A stretch of DNA of 64,000 nt from Pseudomonas soli (GTDB lineage Bacteria > Pseudomonadota > Gammaproteobacteria > Pseudomonadales > Pseudomonadaceae): NCBI RefSeq assembly GCF_900110655.1, contig NZ_FOEQ01000004.1, forward strand, positions 62,001 through 126,000, written 5' to 3'. Numbering within the stretch: position 1 is the first letter of the stretch; each line of letters starts with the position of its first letter. Below the pieces are notes generated by a model. It ran no database searches. It saw only the letters and a program-made list of their open reading frames with translations, and had not been told where the DNA came from. This document shows positions 18,416-28,062 of this stretch, piece by piece. The position numbers and the translations under genes are program-made.

Positions 18416-20014
18416 TCAGTGCACCACGGCAGCGCTACGCGGTGCCTGCGGCTGCGGTTCCTCACCTGCCAGGCGGGTGGCCTCTTCCTCGATGCGGTAC
18501 GCCGGCACCTGGCCGTAGTCGGCCGCCAGCCACTTGAAGAACCCGTAGATCTTTACCAGCAGGATCACCATGAACGGGATCGCTGTGAGCACCACGGCGG
18601 TCTTCATGGTCGACAGCGAGGCCTTGGCGAAGAGCATGGCCAGTGGCACCAGGGTCAGCACCACGCACCAGAACAGGCGCAGGGTGGGGCTTGGGTCTTC
18701 ACCTTCGCGCAGGTTGCGCGTGCTGGTGGCGGCCACGGCGTAGGCGGCGGCGTCCATGTGCGAGGCGCAGAACACCGCCATGATGAACAGGTACGCGGCG
18801 AGGAACAGCGTGCCCCAGGGCAGGGCCAGCAACAGGTCGGTCACCGCGGCTTCGCCGCCCAGCGTGCCGAGCAGCTTGGGTACGTCGATCTGGCCGTTGA
18901 TGAACTGGTGCATGCTGTAGCTTTCCAGCGCGCCGAAGAAGAACCAGCAACCGAAGCTACCGCCCAGCAGCAGGGCGAACACCACTTCCTTGATCAGTCG
19001 GCCACGCGACACGCGGGCGACGAACATCGCCACGCCAGGGGCGTAGGACACCCACCACAGCCAGTAGAACACCGTCCAGTTGCGGGTGAAGGCGCCGTCC
19101 CCGGCGGGGTCGGTGAACAGGCTCATCTGCACGTAGTGCTGCAGCATCAGGCCGATGGAATTGGCGGTGTTGTTCAGGGTGAACTGGGTCGGCCCGACCA
19201 GCAGGACGATGGCGGCGAACACCAGGGCGCCGATGCAGACCATCTTCGACAGGCGCTGCAGGCCGCCGTCGATACCGATGTACGAGCTCAGCGAGAACAG
19301 CAGCGCCACCGCGCCGATCACCAGCAACTGCACGGTGAAGGTGTTGGGGGTGCCGGCCAGGTCGGCAAGGCCGCGGGTCAGGGTCGAGGCGGTGAGCGCC
19401 AGCGACACGGTCAGCGCGCCCATCATGGTCAGCAGGAAGATCAGGTCGACGGCGCGGCCGACCGGGCCGGTGGCCTTGAAACCGGTGACTGCCTCGATGA
19501 TCGAGGCCAGGTTGAGGCCGCTCTTCTTGCGCACATGGAAGTGATAGGCCATGGCCAGCGAGGCCAGGGCGTAGATCGACCAGGCGCTGATGCCCCAGTG
19601 GAAGAACGAGTAGCTGACGCTGTATTCCAGGGCCTTGGCCGACATCGGCGCGATGTTCAGGCCTGGGGTCTGGTAGTAGTAGGCCCATTCCATCACGCCC
19701 CAGTACAGGGTCGAGGAACCCATGCCGGCGCAGATGAACATGAACACCCAGGTGGCGGTGGAGTATTCGGGCTTACCGGCACCCAGGCGGATGTTGCCGT
19801 ATTTGCTGAAGGCCAGGTACAGCACGGCCAGGGAACTGCCGAACACCAGTACCTGGACGCTGGTGCCGAAGGTGCGGGTGGCCACTTCGAACAGCTGGTT
19901 GGCGAGGGTTTCGGCCTGGGCAGGGAAGGCGGCAAGGCCGATCACGGTGAGCAGCACGGCCAACAGGCTCACGGCGATCAGGAACACGTCGATCTTTTTG
20001 TTATTGGGGGACAT
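18416..20014 (-). CDS. BCCT-family carnitine/betaine carrier
   Basis: Inner-membrane carrier of 532 residues with 12 predicted helices. BCCT hallmarks are visible: the tryptophan-rich substrate segment ([14 protein letters not shown], then [16 protein letters not shown]) and, later, [27 protein letters not shown]. The location between the dehydrogenase and cntA points to L-carnitine (or gamma-butyrobetaine) as cargo, as in the Acinetobacter and enterobacterial carnitine clusters. The ATG at 20012-20014 follows AGGAGACAATTG; a TTG just upstream is less likely. The C-terminal cytosolic tail lacks the long osmosensing extension of BetP. Confidence 0.9.
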   Translation of the reverse strand: MSPNNKKIDVFLIAVSLLAVLLTVIGLAAFPAQAETLANQLFEVATRTFGTSVQVLVFGSSLAVLYLAFSKYGNIRLGAGKPEYSTATWVFMFICAGMGSSTLYWGVMEWAYYYQTPGLNIAPMSAKALEYSVSYSFFHWGISAWSIYALASLAMAYHFHVRKKSGLNLASIIEAVTGFKATGPVGRAVDLIFLLTMMGALTVSLALTASTLTRGLADLAGTPNTFTVQLLVIGAVALLFSLSSYIGIDGGLQRLSKMVCIGALVFAAIVLLVGPTQFTLNNTANSIGLMLQHYVQMSLFTDPAGDGAFTRNWTVFYWLWWVSYAPGVAMFVARVSRGRLIKEVVFALLLGGSFGCWFFFGALESYSMHQFINGQIDVPKLLGTLGGEAAVTDLLLALPWGTLFLAAYLFIMAVFCASHMDAAAYAVAATSTRNLREGEDPSPTLRLFWCVVLTLVPLAMLFAKASLSTMKTAVVLTAIPFMVILLVKIYGFFKWLAADYGQVPAYRIEEEATRLAGEEPQPQAPRSAAVVH

Positions 20015-20104
20015 CAATTGTCTCCTGGAGCATTTTTTTTGTAGTAGGCGTCAGGCGTTGGGAAGTCCGTATCGAGGTTCTGTGTTTCCTTTCTGTTAAC
20101 TAAT

Positions 20105-20129
20105 AGATAACAAGTATCTTTTGGTTGAC
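20105..20129 (-). promoter_or_regulatory. Shared 25-bp carnitine-cluster site, copy 2
   Basis: Minus-strand reading begins GTCAACCA, has AGATAC at the same internal offset as copy 1, and ends GTTATCT. It lies about 90 bp upstream of the BCCT carrier start. Adjacent GTTAAC at 20096-20101 may be a further half-site. Confidence 0.5.
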
Positions 20130-20202
20130 AGATTCTGCATTGAATCGAAGTGGGTGGCAATAGGATCGTCGGACAATCCGGATGATTGGGCTGGGTTGGC
20201 GA

Positions 20203-20235
20203 TATCGCGGGGCAAGTCGCATCGGCCCCGCGATA
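20203..20235. terminator. Hairpin after the D-malate/tartrate dehydrogenase gene
   Basis: TATCGCGGGGC pairs perfectly with GCCCCGCGATA around an 11-base loop. It starts 13 bp after the stop codon of the minus-strand dehydrogenase gene. No T-run follows. The left arm and loop resemble the hairpin at 4645. Confidence 0.6.
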
Positions 20236-20248
20236 ACCTGATGCCTAA

Positions 20249-21340
20249 TCAGGCGCCGAGCAGCTCGGCTATGGCCTTGCCCACTTCCTGGGTCGAGCGG
20301 CTGCCGCCCATGTCGCGGGTGGTGTCGCCGTTGGCGATCACCGTCTCGATGGCCTTGAGGATGTCGTCGTGGGCCGCCTGGTAGCGGGCATCGTTGTTTT
20401 CCTGGCCGAGGAACTCGAGCATCAGCGCGCCGGACCAGATCATCGCGATCGGGTTGGCGATGTTCTTGCCGTAGATGTCCGGCGCCGAGCCATGCACCGG
20501 TTCGAACAGCGAGGGGAACTTGCGCTCGGGGTTGAGGTTGGCCGACGGCGCGATGCCGATGGTGCCGGCGCACGCCGGGCCAAGGTCGGAGAGGATGTCA
20601 CCGAACAGGTTGGAGGCCACCACCACGTCGAAACGCTCCGGCTGCAGCACGAAACGGGCGCAGAGGATGTCGATGTGCTGCTTGTCCCAGCTGATCTCGG
20701 GATAGTGGGCGGCCATGGCGGCGGTGCGCTCGTCCCAGTAGGGCATGCTCACGGCCATGCCGTTGGACTTGGTCGCCGAGGTCACGTGCTTGCGCTCGCG
20801 GGTCTGCGCCACGTCGAAGGCGTACTTGAGGATGCGGTCGACGCCGCGGCGGGTGAACACCGATTCCTGCAGCACGAACTCGTTGTCGGTGCCTTCGAAC
20901 ATGCGCCCGCCCAGGGAGGAATATTCGCCCTCGGTGTTCTCGCGGATCACCACGAAGTCGATGTCGCCGGGCTGCTTGTTCGCCAGCGGGCAGGGTACTC
21001 CGGGGAACAGGCGCACCGGGCGGATGTTCACGTACTGGTCGAAGTCGCGGCGGAACTTGAGCAGGGAGCCCCACAGCGAGATGTGGTCCGGGACTTTGTC
21101 GGGCCAGCCGACGGCGCCGAAGTACAGGGCGTCGAAGCCCTTGAGCTGGTCGAACCAGTCGTCGGGCATCATCTTGCCGTGGGCCAGGTAGTAGTCGCAG
21201 CTGGCCCATTCGAAGAACTCGAACTGCAGGTCCAGGCCGTGCTTGCGGGCGGCGGCCTCGACCACGCGCAGGCCTTCGGGGAGGACTTCGTTGCCGATGC
21301 CGTCACCAGGGATGGCGGCGATCTTGAAGGTCTTGGTCAT
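20249..21340 (-). CDS. D-malate/tartrate dehydrogenase (decarboxylating)
   Basis: NAD-dependent beta-decarboxylating dehydrogenase of 363 residues, in the isopropylmalate/isocitrate dehydrogenase family. The start TFKIAAIPGDGIGNEVLPEG, the substrate region LWGSLLKFRRDFDQYVNIRP, VIRENTEGEYS and the metal site VVASNLFGDILSDLG identify the DmlA/TtuC type rather than LeuB. In Acinetobacter a homologous enzyme belongs to the carnitine cluster, so here it probably handles malate-like products of carnitine cleavage, such as D-malate from D-carnitine. A separate malic-semialdehyde dehydrogenase is not in the window. It is divergent from the LysR gene. The ATG at 21338-21340 fits the family start. Confidence 0.88.
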   Translation of the reverse strand: MTKTFKIAAIPGDGIGNEVLPEGLRVVEAAARKHGLDLQFEFFEWASCDYYLAHGKMMPDDWFDQLKGFDALYFGAVGWPDKVPDHISLWGSLLKFRRDFDQYVNIRPVRLFPGVPCPLANKQPGDIDFVVIRENTEGEYSSLGGRMFEGTDNEFVLQESVFTRRGVDRILKYAFDVAQTRERKHVTSATKSNGMAVSMPYWDERTAAMAAHYPEISWDKQHIDILCARFVLQPERFDVVVASNLFGDILSDLGPACAGTIGIAPSANLNPERKFPSLFEPVHGSAPDIYGKNIANPIAMIWSGALMLEFLGQENNDARYQAAHDDILKAIETVIANGDTTRDMGGSRSTQEVGKAIAELLGA

Positions 21341-21435
21341 GGGGCGCATCTCGTGTCCAGGGAAGATGCACGCCATGCTATAAGGCTGTGCTTCGGAGAT
21401 AATCCGGCAATCCATCAATTCTTGGTACACGAAAC

Positions 21436-22347
21436 GTGAATAATCTGCCGAACCTGGATGACCTCGACATCTTCCTGCAGGTGGCCCGCCGCGCCAGCTT
21501 CGCCGCAGTGGCGGACGAGCGCGGCATGTCGGCGGCGTTCATCAGCAAGCGTATTCGCTTGCTGGAGGAAAGCCTCGGCGTGCGCCTGCTGCACCGCACC
21601 ACCCGGCGGGTCACTGTGAGCGAGGAGGGCGAGCGCGTGTACCAGTGGGCGCAGCAGATCTTCGAGACCCTGCGGCGCATGGACGACGACCTCAACGCCG
21701 GCCAGCGCGAGCCGGCGGGGCAGCTGCGCATCGCCAGCAGCCTTGGGCTGGGGCGGCGCTTCGTGGCGCCGGCGCTGTCGGAGCTGGCGGCGCGATACCC
21801 AGGGCTGGACATTCGCCTGGATGTGCATGACCGCCTGGTGGACCTGATCGCCGAAGGGGTGGACCTGGACATCCGCGTGGGCAACGTCATCGCCCCGCAC
21901 CTGATCGCCAAGCCCCTGGCACGCAACCGTCGGGTGCTGTGCGCCGCCCCTGGCTACCTGGCCGCGCATGGCACGCCGCGGGTGCTGGCCGACCTGGCCA
22001 GCCATGACTGCCTGGTGATCAAGGAGCGCGACCACCCGTTCGGCCTGTGGCACCTGGAAGGCCCCCAGGGCGAGGAAAGCGTGCGCGTCACCGGCGGGCT
22101 TTCCAGCAACCACGGCGAGGTGGCGCACCAATGGTGCCTGGATGGGCAGGGGATCCTGTTGCGCTCCTGGTGGGACGTGCATGACAGCATTGCCGACGGG
22201 CGCCTGGTGCAAGTGCTGCCCGAGTACCAGCAGGCGGCGGATATCTGGGCGGTTTATACCGCGCCGTTGGCAGGTTCGGCCAAGGTGCGGGTGGCGGTGG
22301 AGTTCTTCCGCCAGTACTTCGCCGAGCGCTATCGCTTGCCCGATTAA
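21436..22347 (+). CDS. LysR-type regulator, likely of the carnitine cluster
   Basis: Transcription factor of 303 residues. The N-terminal winged helix-turn-helix is intact (LDIFLQVARRASFAAVADERGMSAAFISKRIRLLEESLGVRLL at about 10-52), followed by an effector domain of the DmlR-like group (GQLRIASSLGLGRRFVAPAL..., IRVGNVIAPHLIAKPLA). It starts with GTG at 21436, close to the divergent D-malate dehydrogenase gene (95 bp gap). E. coli DmlR controls the neighbouring D-malate dehydrogenase gene, so regulation of the divergent gene, and perhaps of the carrier and cntAB, is likely but inferred. Confidence 0.88.
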   Translation: MNNLPNLDDLDIFLQVARRASFAAVADERGMSAAFISKRIRLLEESLGVRLLHRTTRRVTVSEEGERVYQWAQQIFETLRRMDDDLNAGQREPAGQLRIASSLGLGRRFVAPALSELAARYPGLDIRLDVHDRLVDLIAEGVDLDIRVGNVIAPHLIAKPLARNRRVLCAAPGYLAAHGTPRVLADLASHDCLVIKERDHPFGLWHLEGPQGEESVRVTGGLSSNHGEVAHQWCLDGQGILLRSWWDVHDSIADGRLVQVLPEYQQAADIWAVYTAPLAGSAKVRVAVEFFRQYFAERYRLPD

Positions 22348-22509
22348 ACCTTCGCGGCGCCCCGCGACAAGTTGTCTGCTTGACTTGCAGGGTACCCTAC
22401 GATCGTTAACTTGACTTCATGGTCAGATTTTGTGATCGTGCGCGCCCTTTCAGTTTCTCAAGCAGCAGAAAAAGCATGGGCAACCCAAGAGCTGCCCAGA
22501 GGATCAACC

Positions 22510-25341
22510 ATGTCCAACCGTGATATTTCCCGGCGTTCGTTCCTGCAAGGCGGGCTGATCGCCGGTGTCGGCGTGACCATGGCGCCGCTCGGCAGCCAGG
22601 CGTTCGCCGCCCTGATGGAGAGCAAGGTCACCACCTCGCCGCAGAAGTGGATGAACCACGACGGCAAGGTGCGTTTGCGAAACGACGCGCTGTCCAAGGT
22701 CTGCGGCAACAAGGTGTTCGCCCGCGACATCCGTGCCAAGGACATGCCTGGCTGGCCACAGCAGCAAGGCCACGCCATGCTGCTCAAGGCGACCAAGGCC
22801 GACCGTATCTACGCGGGCTACGACCTGTCGCTGCTGGGCGCCGAGCTGCAGCCGGACCGCGTCGTCAGCGCCGATGACCTGAAGAAGGACGGCATCGCCT
22901 GGCCCGAGGCCCACTCGCCAGACCCCTTGCTGCCGCCCGGCCAGGTACCGATGTTCATCGGCCACCCGGTGGCGATCCTGATCTGGAACGACTTCGAGCG
23001 CTTCCGCAAGGCCAAGCTCAAGCTGCAGTTCAACGACCAGGCGATCCGCTACGGCGCCCAGGCCCCGCTGTACCAGCGCGATCCTTACGGCAGCTTCCGT
23101 TTCGTGCGCGTGGCCGGCAAGACGCCGTTCGACGAGGACGAATACTCGAGCCTGAAGAACACCATGCTGTTCCCCACCATCCTGGCGCGCAAGCCGGTAT
23201 GGACCGCCGAGCCCAAGCAGCATGGCACCCTCACCGAGCAGGGGATGTTCTACGCCCAGCGCATCGACGAGCAGCTCAAGCAGCCGCCGGAAGACTGGCT
23301 GCTGTTCGACGAGCGTTACAAGACCCCGTCGATCGAGCCCGCAGCCCTCGAGCCGGACAACGGCAACGGCTGGTTCGACCCGGCCACCGGCACCCTGCAT
23401 TTCGTCGTCGCCACCCAGTGTCCGTTCGAAGTGGCGCAGGAATGCGTGCACATGATCAAGCCATCGCGTTTCGGCCTGAAGCACCTGAACATGCACCCGG
23501 GCTACACCGTCGGCTACGGCTCCAAGGACAACAACATCTTCGTGTTCTACGCCGCCGTCGCCGCCCTGTACGGCGCGGGCGTGCCGATCCGCCTGGCCAA
23601 CGACCGCTACGAGCAGTTCCAGAGCGGCATCAAGCGCCACCCGTTCGACATCCGCTACCAGCTGGCCGTCGACAAGAAGGACATGAGCTTCAAGATCTTC
23701 CGCGCCGACATGACCGTCGACGGCGGCGGGCGCATCAACTACAGCCCGTCAGTGGCCTCGGTGGGCGCTACCGCCGCGCAGTCGATCTACTACATGCCGC
23801 AGAACGACCTGTCGGTCACCGCCTACCACTCGCGCGGCGTCGAGGCCGGCTCCATGCGCGGCTACGGCACCCTGCAGAGCATGGCCGCCACCGAGATGAT
23901 GGTCGACGAGATTGCCGATCGCCTGGGCGTGGATGCCATCGAGCTGCGCCGCAAGAACGCGCTCAAGTCGGGCATGAAGAACACCCAGGGCGCGGTACCC
24001 GCCGGTGCCCTGCGCCTGCACGAGATCCTCGACAAGGCCGCGGAACACGACTGGTGGAAGAACCGCCATGCGCGCAAGCAGGCCGAAGACGCCAAGGACC
24101 ACGACAACTGGTACGGCGTGGGCTTCGCCATCACCCAGAAGGACTTCGGCACCGGCGCCGAAGCGCCGATGGCGGCGGTCGAGTTCACTGCCGATGGCCA
24201 GATTACTCTGCGCCATATCGGCACCGAGCTGGGCACCGGCATGTCGACCTCCCAGGCCCTGGTGGTCAGCGACTTCCTCGGCCGCGTCGCCGATCACGTG
24301 CAGACCGCCCAGACCGAATGGCCTGAGCTGCAACTGAGCACCAGCGGCAACCCCTACCTGATCAGCCAGGCCGAGCAGGACGCCGCGCTGCGCAACCCGC
24401 GCTGGGTCGCCAAGCTGGCTTCGCCGTCGTCGGCGACCAACTCGGCGTTCTACTTCAGCCACGCCACCCGCGAGGCGGCCCGAGTGCTGTTCAACCACGG
24501 CCTGTGGCCGGCGGCCATGGCCTTGTGGAGCCAGGGCCCGTTCGGCGGCCAGGCCAATCCGTTGGTGGTGCGCCGCGAGAACGCGGTGTGGGTCAACGGC
24601 GCGCTGACCGGCAATGGCCTGGAGCCGATCCCGTTCGCGGAGCTTGCCAAGAAGGCCCACGAGATGGGCCTGATTACCGGCGTCAGCGTACATGGCTTCA
24701 ACCGCTGGAGCTGGGCCGAGGCCGACTTCGTCATCGACGGCGTGCGCGAGCGCCTGCCGCTCGATGCCCTGGCGGTGAAGTACGGCGACGGTGCGCTGAA
24801 CGCGAAGAAGGCGCAGATGAACAGCGCCGGCTTCCACCTGCTCGACCGGCAGAACGTCGAGTACCCGGCCACCCAGCTGAACAACGCCATGGTCACCTAC
24901 TACAGCCCGGTGGCGACCATCGTCGAGGTCAAGGTGAACAAGGGCAGCGGCGAGGTCAGCGTGCTCAACCACCACAGCTGGGTCGAGTGCGGCCGGGTGC
25001 TGGTGCCCGAGCTGGTCAAGGGCCAGCTCGAGGGCGGTATCGCCATGGGCATCGGCCATGCGCTGCTGGAGGAGATGCCGCTGTACGAGGGTGGCCCGGG
25101 CGAGGGCGACTGGAACTTCAACCGTTACCGCCTGCCGATGGCCCGGCATGTGGCGGTGTGGAAACAGACGTCCGAGATCCTGCCGCCGCTGTCGCCGACC
25201 GACCCGTCCAAGGGCATCGCCGAGGTGGTGATGATCCCGGTGGTCGGCGCCATCGGCAACGCCGTGGCCCATGCCATCGGCAAGCGTGTCCGCGACCTGC
25301 CCATCACCCCCGCCCGCGTCAAGGAGGCCCTCAATGGCTGA
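22510..25341 (+). CDS. Molybdopterin-binding hydroxylase large subunit, Tat-exported
   Basis: Large subunit (943 residues) of a xanthine-oxidase-family enzyme that oxidises an aldehyde or N-heterocycle. The N-terminus SRRSFLQGGLIAGVGVTMAP is a Tat signal, so the folded complex works in the periplasm. Features of the family include TSATKS-like and GSMRGYGTLQSMAATEMMVDEIA substrate and cofactor loops and the catalytic glutamate in KGIAE (E905) near the C-terminus. It is longer than isoquinoline oxidoreductase beta subunits (about 770). The next genes supply the 2Fe-2S subunit and a cytochrome c acceptor. The ATG at 22510 follows AGAGGATCAACC. The substrate is not evident. Confidence 0.88.
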   Translation: MSNRDISRRSFLQGGLIAGVGVTMAPLGSQAFAALMESKVTTSPQKWMNHDGKVRLRNDALSKVCGNKVFARDIRAKDMPGWPQQQGHAMLLKATKADRIYAGYDLSLLGAELQPDRVVSADDLKKDGIAWPEAHSPDPLLPPGQVPMFIGHPVAILIWNDFERFRKAKLKLQFNDQAIRYGAQAPLYQRDPYGSFRFVRVAGKTPFDEDEYSSLKNTMLFPTILARKPVWTAEPKQHGTLTEQGMFYAQRIDEQLKQPPEDWLLFDERYKTPSIEPAALEPDNGNGWFDPATGTLHFVVATQCPFEVAQECVHMIKPSRFGLKHLNMHPGYTVGYGSKDNNIFVFYAAVAALYGAGVPIRLANDRYEQFQSGIKRHPFDIRYQLAVDKKDMSFKIFRADMTVDGGGRINYSPSVASVGATAAQSIYYMPQNDLSVTAYHSRGVEAGSMRGYGTLQSMAATEMMVDEIADRLGVDAIELRRKNALKSGMKNTQGAVPAGALRLHEILDKAAEHDWWKNRHARKQAEDAKDHDNWYGVGFAITQKDFGTGAEAPMAAVEFTADGQITLRHIGTELGTGMSTSQALVVSDFLGRVADHVQTAQTEWPELQLSTSGNPYLISQAEQDAALRNPRWVAKLASPSSATNSAFYFSHATREAARVLFNHGLWPAAMALWSQGPFGGQANPLVVRRENAVWVNGALTGNGLEPIPFAELAKKAHEMGLITGVSVHGFNRWSWAEADFVIDGVRERLPLDALAVKYGDGALNAKKAQMNSAGFHLLDRQNVEYPATQLNNAMVTYYSPVATIVEVKVNKGSGEVSVLNHHSWVECGRVLVPELVKGQLEGGIAMGIGHALLEEMPLYEGGPGEGDWNFNRYRLPMARHVAVWKQTSEILPPLSPTDPSKGIAEVVMIPVVGAIGNAVAHAIGKRVRDLPITPARVKEALNG

Positions 25342-25873
25342 CCGCAAGCTGCAACTGACCCTCAACGGTCAATCTGTCGTCACCGAGGTGGTCCCCGATG
25401 ACCTGGCGATGATCGACTACCTGCACGAGTACCAGAACCTCACCGGCTCGCGCCTGGGCTGCGGGCAGGGCATCTGCCATGCCTGCGTGGTGATCGTCGA
25501 CAACCCCGACGGCACCAGCGAGGAAGTGCGCACCTGCATCACCGGCGCGCACTATTTCGAGGGCAAGCAAGTGCGCACCATCGAAGGCCACGCCAAGCGC
25601 GACGATGCGGGCAACCCCACCGAGTTGAACCCGATCCAGCAGAAGTTCGTCGACCGCTTCGCCTTCCAGTGCAGCTACTGCGCCCCGGGCTTCGTCAACG
25701 CCGCCACGGTGCTGGTGGAGAAGGCCCAGCGCAAGCCGCTGAAAAAGAGCGAGCTGGAGCAGGCCATCGAAGCCAGCCTCGGCCACCATGTGTGCCGCTG
25801 CACCGGCTATGTGCGCTACTACGAGGCGACCCGCGACGTGCTGGGCGACCTCGGCCTGGTCAAGGAGGGTTGA
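25334..25873 (+). CDS. 2Fe-2S small subunit of the molybdenum hydroxylase
   Basis: Electron-transfer subunit of 179 residues with two 2Fe-2S clusters. The plant-type cluster cysteines are C43, C48, C51 and C68 (GCGQGICHACVV ... RTCIT); the second, helical-domain cluster uses C113, C116, C154 and C156 (QCSYCAPGF and CRCTGY). There is no signal peptide, so it is presumably exported as a hitchhiker with the Tat-bearing large subunit. The ATG overlaps the end of the large-subunit gene by 8 bp, showing translational coupling. An internal insertion with DDAGNPTELNPIQQKF between the two domains is somewhat longer than in the smallest family members. Confidence 0.93.
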   Translation: MADRKLQLTLNGQSVVTEVVPDDLAMIDYLHEYQNLTGSRLGCGQGICHACVVIVDNPDGTSEEVRTCITGAHYFEGKQVRTIEGHAKRDDAGNPTELNPIQQKFVDRFAFQCSYCAPGFVNAATVLVEKAQRKPLKKSELEQAIEASLGHHVCRCTGYVRYYEATRDVLGDLGLVKEG

Positions 25874-25875
25874 GC

Positions 25876-27087
25876 ATGACGCGAGTTCTGAGCAGCCTGG
25901 CCCTGGCCATTGGCGCGCTGGTCGCCTGCAATGTCCAGGCGGCCGACGAGGCATTGATCAAGCGCGGCGAATACCTCGCCCGCGCCGCCGACTGCATGGC
26001 CTGCCACACCGCCGAAGGCGGCGCGCCCTACGCCGGCGGTCTGCCGATCCATTCGCCGTTCGGCACCATCTACGGCACCAACATCACCCCGGACAAGCAG
26101 CACGGCATCGGCAACTACAGCAGCGACGAGTTCTTCGCCGCCCTCACCGAGGGCAAGCGCAAGGACGGCGCCAACCTCTATCCGGCCATGCCCTACACCT
26201 CGTACCACCTGATCAAGCGTGAGGATTCCGATGCGATCCACGCCTACCTGATGAGCGTGGCGCCAATCAACCGGCCGGCGCCGGAAACCAGCCTGAGCTT
26301 CCCGTTCAACGTGCGCACCGGCCTGATGGGCTGGAACCTGCTGTACGGCAAGAGCGTGCAGCTGGAGGAAGGCAAGGGCAACAGCGAGGCATGGAAGCGC
26401 GGCCAGTACATGGTCGAAGTGCTCGGCCATTGCGGCGAGTGCCACACCCCGCGCAACCCCATCGGCGCGCTGCAGCAGGACAAACGCCTGACCGGCGGCC
26501 TGCTGCTGGGCTACCTGGCGCCGAGCCTGCTGGCCCAGGACCTGGCCGACCGCGGCTGGAACCAGGCCGACCTGGCGACCTTCCTCAAGCACGGTATCAG
26601 TGCCCAGGGCAGCATGTTCAACGAGATGTACCCGGTGGTGCACCACAGCACCCAGCACCTTGAAGACAGCGACCTGTCGGCCATGGCCACCTACCTGCTG
26701 GGCGACCAGCCGCCGGCGGCCAAGGTGGTGCAGGCGGTGGCCCATGAAACCCTGGGCGAGAGCGCCAAGCGTGGCCGCCAGCAGTACCTCAATGTCTGCG
26801 CCGGCTGCCACGGCGGCGATGGCGAGGGCAAGCCGCACATCGCCGTGGCCATGCAGGGCAACACCGTGCTGCGCCAGGCCGACTCGCGCAACCTGGTCAA
26901 GGCCATCGTCGACGGCATCCGCGAACAGCAGTTCACCGGCTTCGAGCGCATGCAGCCGATGCCGGGCTTTGCCGACAAGCTCGACGACCAGCAGTTGACC
27001 GACATGGTCAACTACCTGCGCGAAGCCTGGGGCGGCCTGCCGGGCGACCTGACCACCCAGCAGCTGGCCCAGCTGAAGGCGGATTGA
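25876..27087 (+). CDS. Triheme cytochrome c, electron acceptor of the hydroxylase
   Basis: Exported cytochrome of 403 residues with a cleavable signal (MTRVLSSLALAIGALVACNVQAADE) and three heme-binding motifs: CMACH at 40-44, CGECH at 186-190 and CAGCH at 308-312. This three-domain layout matches the cytochrome subunits of membrane alcohol/aldehyde dehydrogenases and of periplasmic molybdenum hydroxylases, passing electrons to quinone or a terminal oxidase. It starts 3 bp after the small-subunit stop, confirming one operon. Confidence 0.92.
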   Translation: MTRVLSSLALAIGALVACNVQAADEALIKRGEYLARAADCMACHTAEGGAPYAGGLPIHSPFGTIYGTNITPDKQHGIGNYSSDEFFAALTEGKRKDGANLYPAMPYTSYHLIKREDSDAIHAYLMSVAPINRPAPETSLSFPFNVRTGLMGWNLLYGKSVQLEEGKGNSEAWKRGQYMVEVLGHCGECHTPRNPIGALQQDKRLTGGLLLGYLAPSLLAQDLADRGWNQADLATFLKHGISAQGSMFNEMYPVVHHSTQHLEDSDLSAMATYLLGDQPPAAKVVQAVAHETLGESAKRGRQQYLNVCAGCHGGDGEGKPHIAVAMQGNTVLRQADSRNLVKAIVDGIREQQFTGFERMQPMPGFADKLDDQQLTDMVNYLREAWGGLPGDLTTQQLAQLKAD

Positions 27088-27090
27088 CCC

Positions 27091-28062
27091 GTGCAGCATC
27101 TCGACCTGCAGGTGGTGCGCCAGGCGGCGCAATGGTCGCGCGACGGCCTGCGCGTATGGTTGTGCAGCGTGCTGTGCACCTATGGCTCGGCGCCGCGCGC
27201 GCCGGGCTCGCTGCTGGCGGTAAGCGAGGGCGGGCACTGGGTGGGATCGCTGTCGGGCGGCTGCGTCGAGGATGACTTCCTCGAGCGGGTCGCCGCCGGC
27301 GAATTCGCCACGGCGGTTGCCGTGGTGCGCTATGGCGACGGCAGCGACACCCGCGGCAACATTCGCTTGCCGTGCGGCGGCATTCTCGACGTGCTGGTGG
27401 AGAACCTGCCCGGCGACTGCGCCACCCAGGCGCATCTTGCCGAGCTGGAGAGCGCCTTGCTCGGTCGTCGGCGGCTGTTGCGCGAGGTCGACCTGCGCAG
27501 CGGTGAACGGCGGCTGAGCGATGACCTCGGCCAGGGGCCACGGGTGGAGCGTGGCGAGCACTGCGTGCGCCTGCGCATCGGCGCCGCCCAGCGCCTGTTG
27601 CTGGCGGGGTATTCGAGCGTCGCGCATTTCTGCGCCGAATTCGGCAAGGGCCTGGGCTTCGAGGTGGTGCTGTGCGACCCTCGCGACGAGGTGATGGACA
27701 ACGTGGCGCTGGACGGGATAGAAATCCGTCGTGAACTGCCTTCGCTGTTCATCGCCAACGGCGGCTGCCATCGCGACACCGCGGTGGTGGCGCTCACCCA
27801 CGACCCCAAGATCGACGACCTGGCCATGCTCGAAGCAGTGCGTACCGAAGCGTTCTACATCGGGGTGATGGGTTCACAGGCCACCTCGGCCAAGCGTCGT
27901 GAGCGCCTGCGCCGTATCGGTGAGCTGGGTGATGCCGACATGGCGCGCATTCATGCGCCGATCGGCCTGAACCTGGGCAGCAAGACGCCGGCGGAGATCG
28001 CCCTGGCGGTACTCGCAGATATCTTGCGGACCCGCAGCGGCATCGCCCGCGAGGCCTTGTGA
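27091..28062 (+). CDS. XdhC/CoxI-family molybdenum cofactor maturation protein
   Basis: Cytosolic accessory protein of 323 residues that binds molybdenum cofactor and helps sulfurate and insert it into hydroxylases. The N-terminal CoxI-like domain reads LCTYGSAPRAPGSLLAV and VGSLSGGCVEDDFL. The C-terminal XdhC domain has VVLCDPRDEVMDN, VVALTHDPKIDDLAML and FYIGVMGSQATSAKRRERL and ends with HAPIGLNLGSKTPAEIALAVLADI. It starts at GTG 27091, 3 bp after the cytochrome gene, and its stop overlaps the next start (GTGA). Confidence 0.92.
   Translation: MQHLDLQVVRQAAQWSRDGLRVWLCSVLCTYGSAPRAPGSLLAVSEGGHWVGSLSGGCVEDDFLERVAAGEFATAVAVVRYGDGSDTRGNIRLPCGGILDVLVENLPGDCATQAHLAELESALLGRRRLLREVDLRSGERRLSDDLGQGPRVERGEHCVRLRIGAAQRLLLAGYSSVAHFCAEFGKGLGFEVVLCDPRDEVMDNVALDGIEIRRELPSLFIANGGCHRDTAVVALTHDPKIDDLAMLEAVRTEAFYIGVMGSQATSAKRRERLRRIGELGDADMARIHAPIGLNLGSKTPAEIALAVLADILRTRSGIAREAL

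Noticed and set aside
18239..20044. 601-codon open frame opposite the BCCT carrier
   Set aside because: Glycine-, glutamine- and histidine-rich nonsense composition typical of antisense frames in high-GC DNA; the minus-strand carrier has clear motifs.
25819..27801. 660-codon open frame opposite the cytochrome and XdhC-like genes
   Set aside because: It spans two well-supported plus-strand genes, and its translation is valine/alanine/glutamine-rich without any domain.
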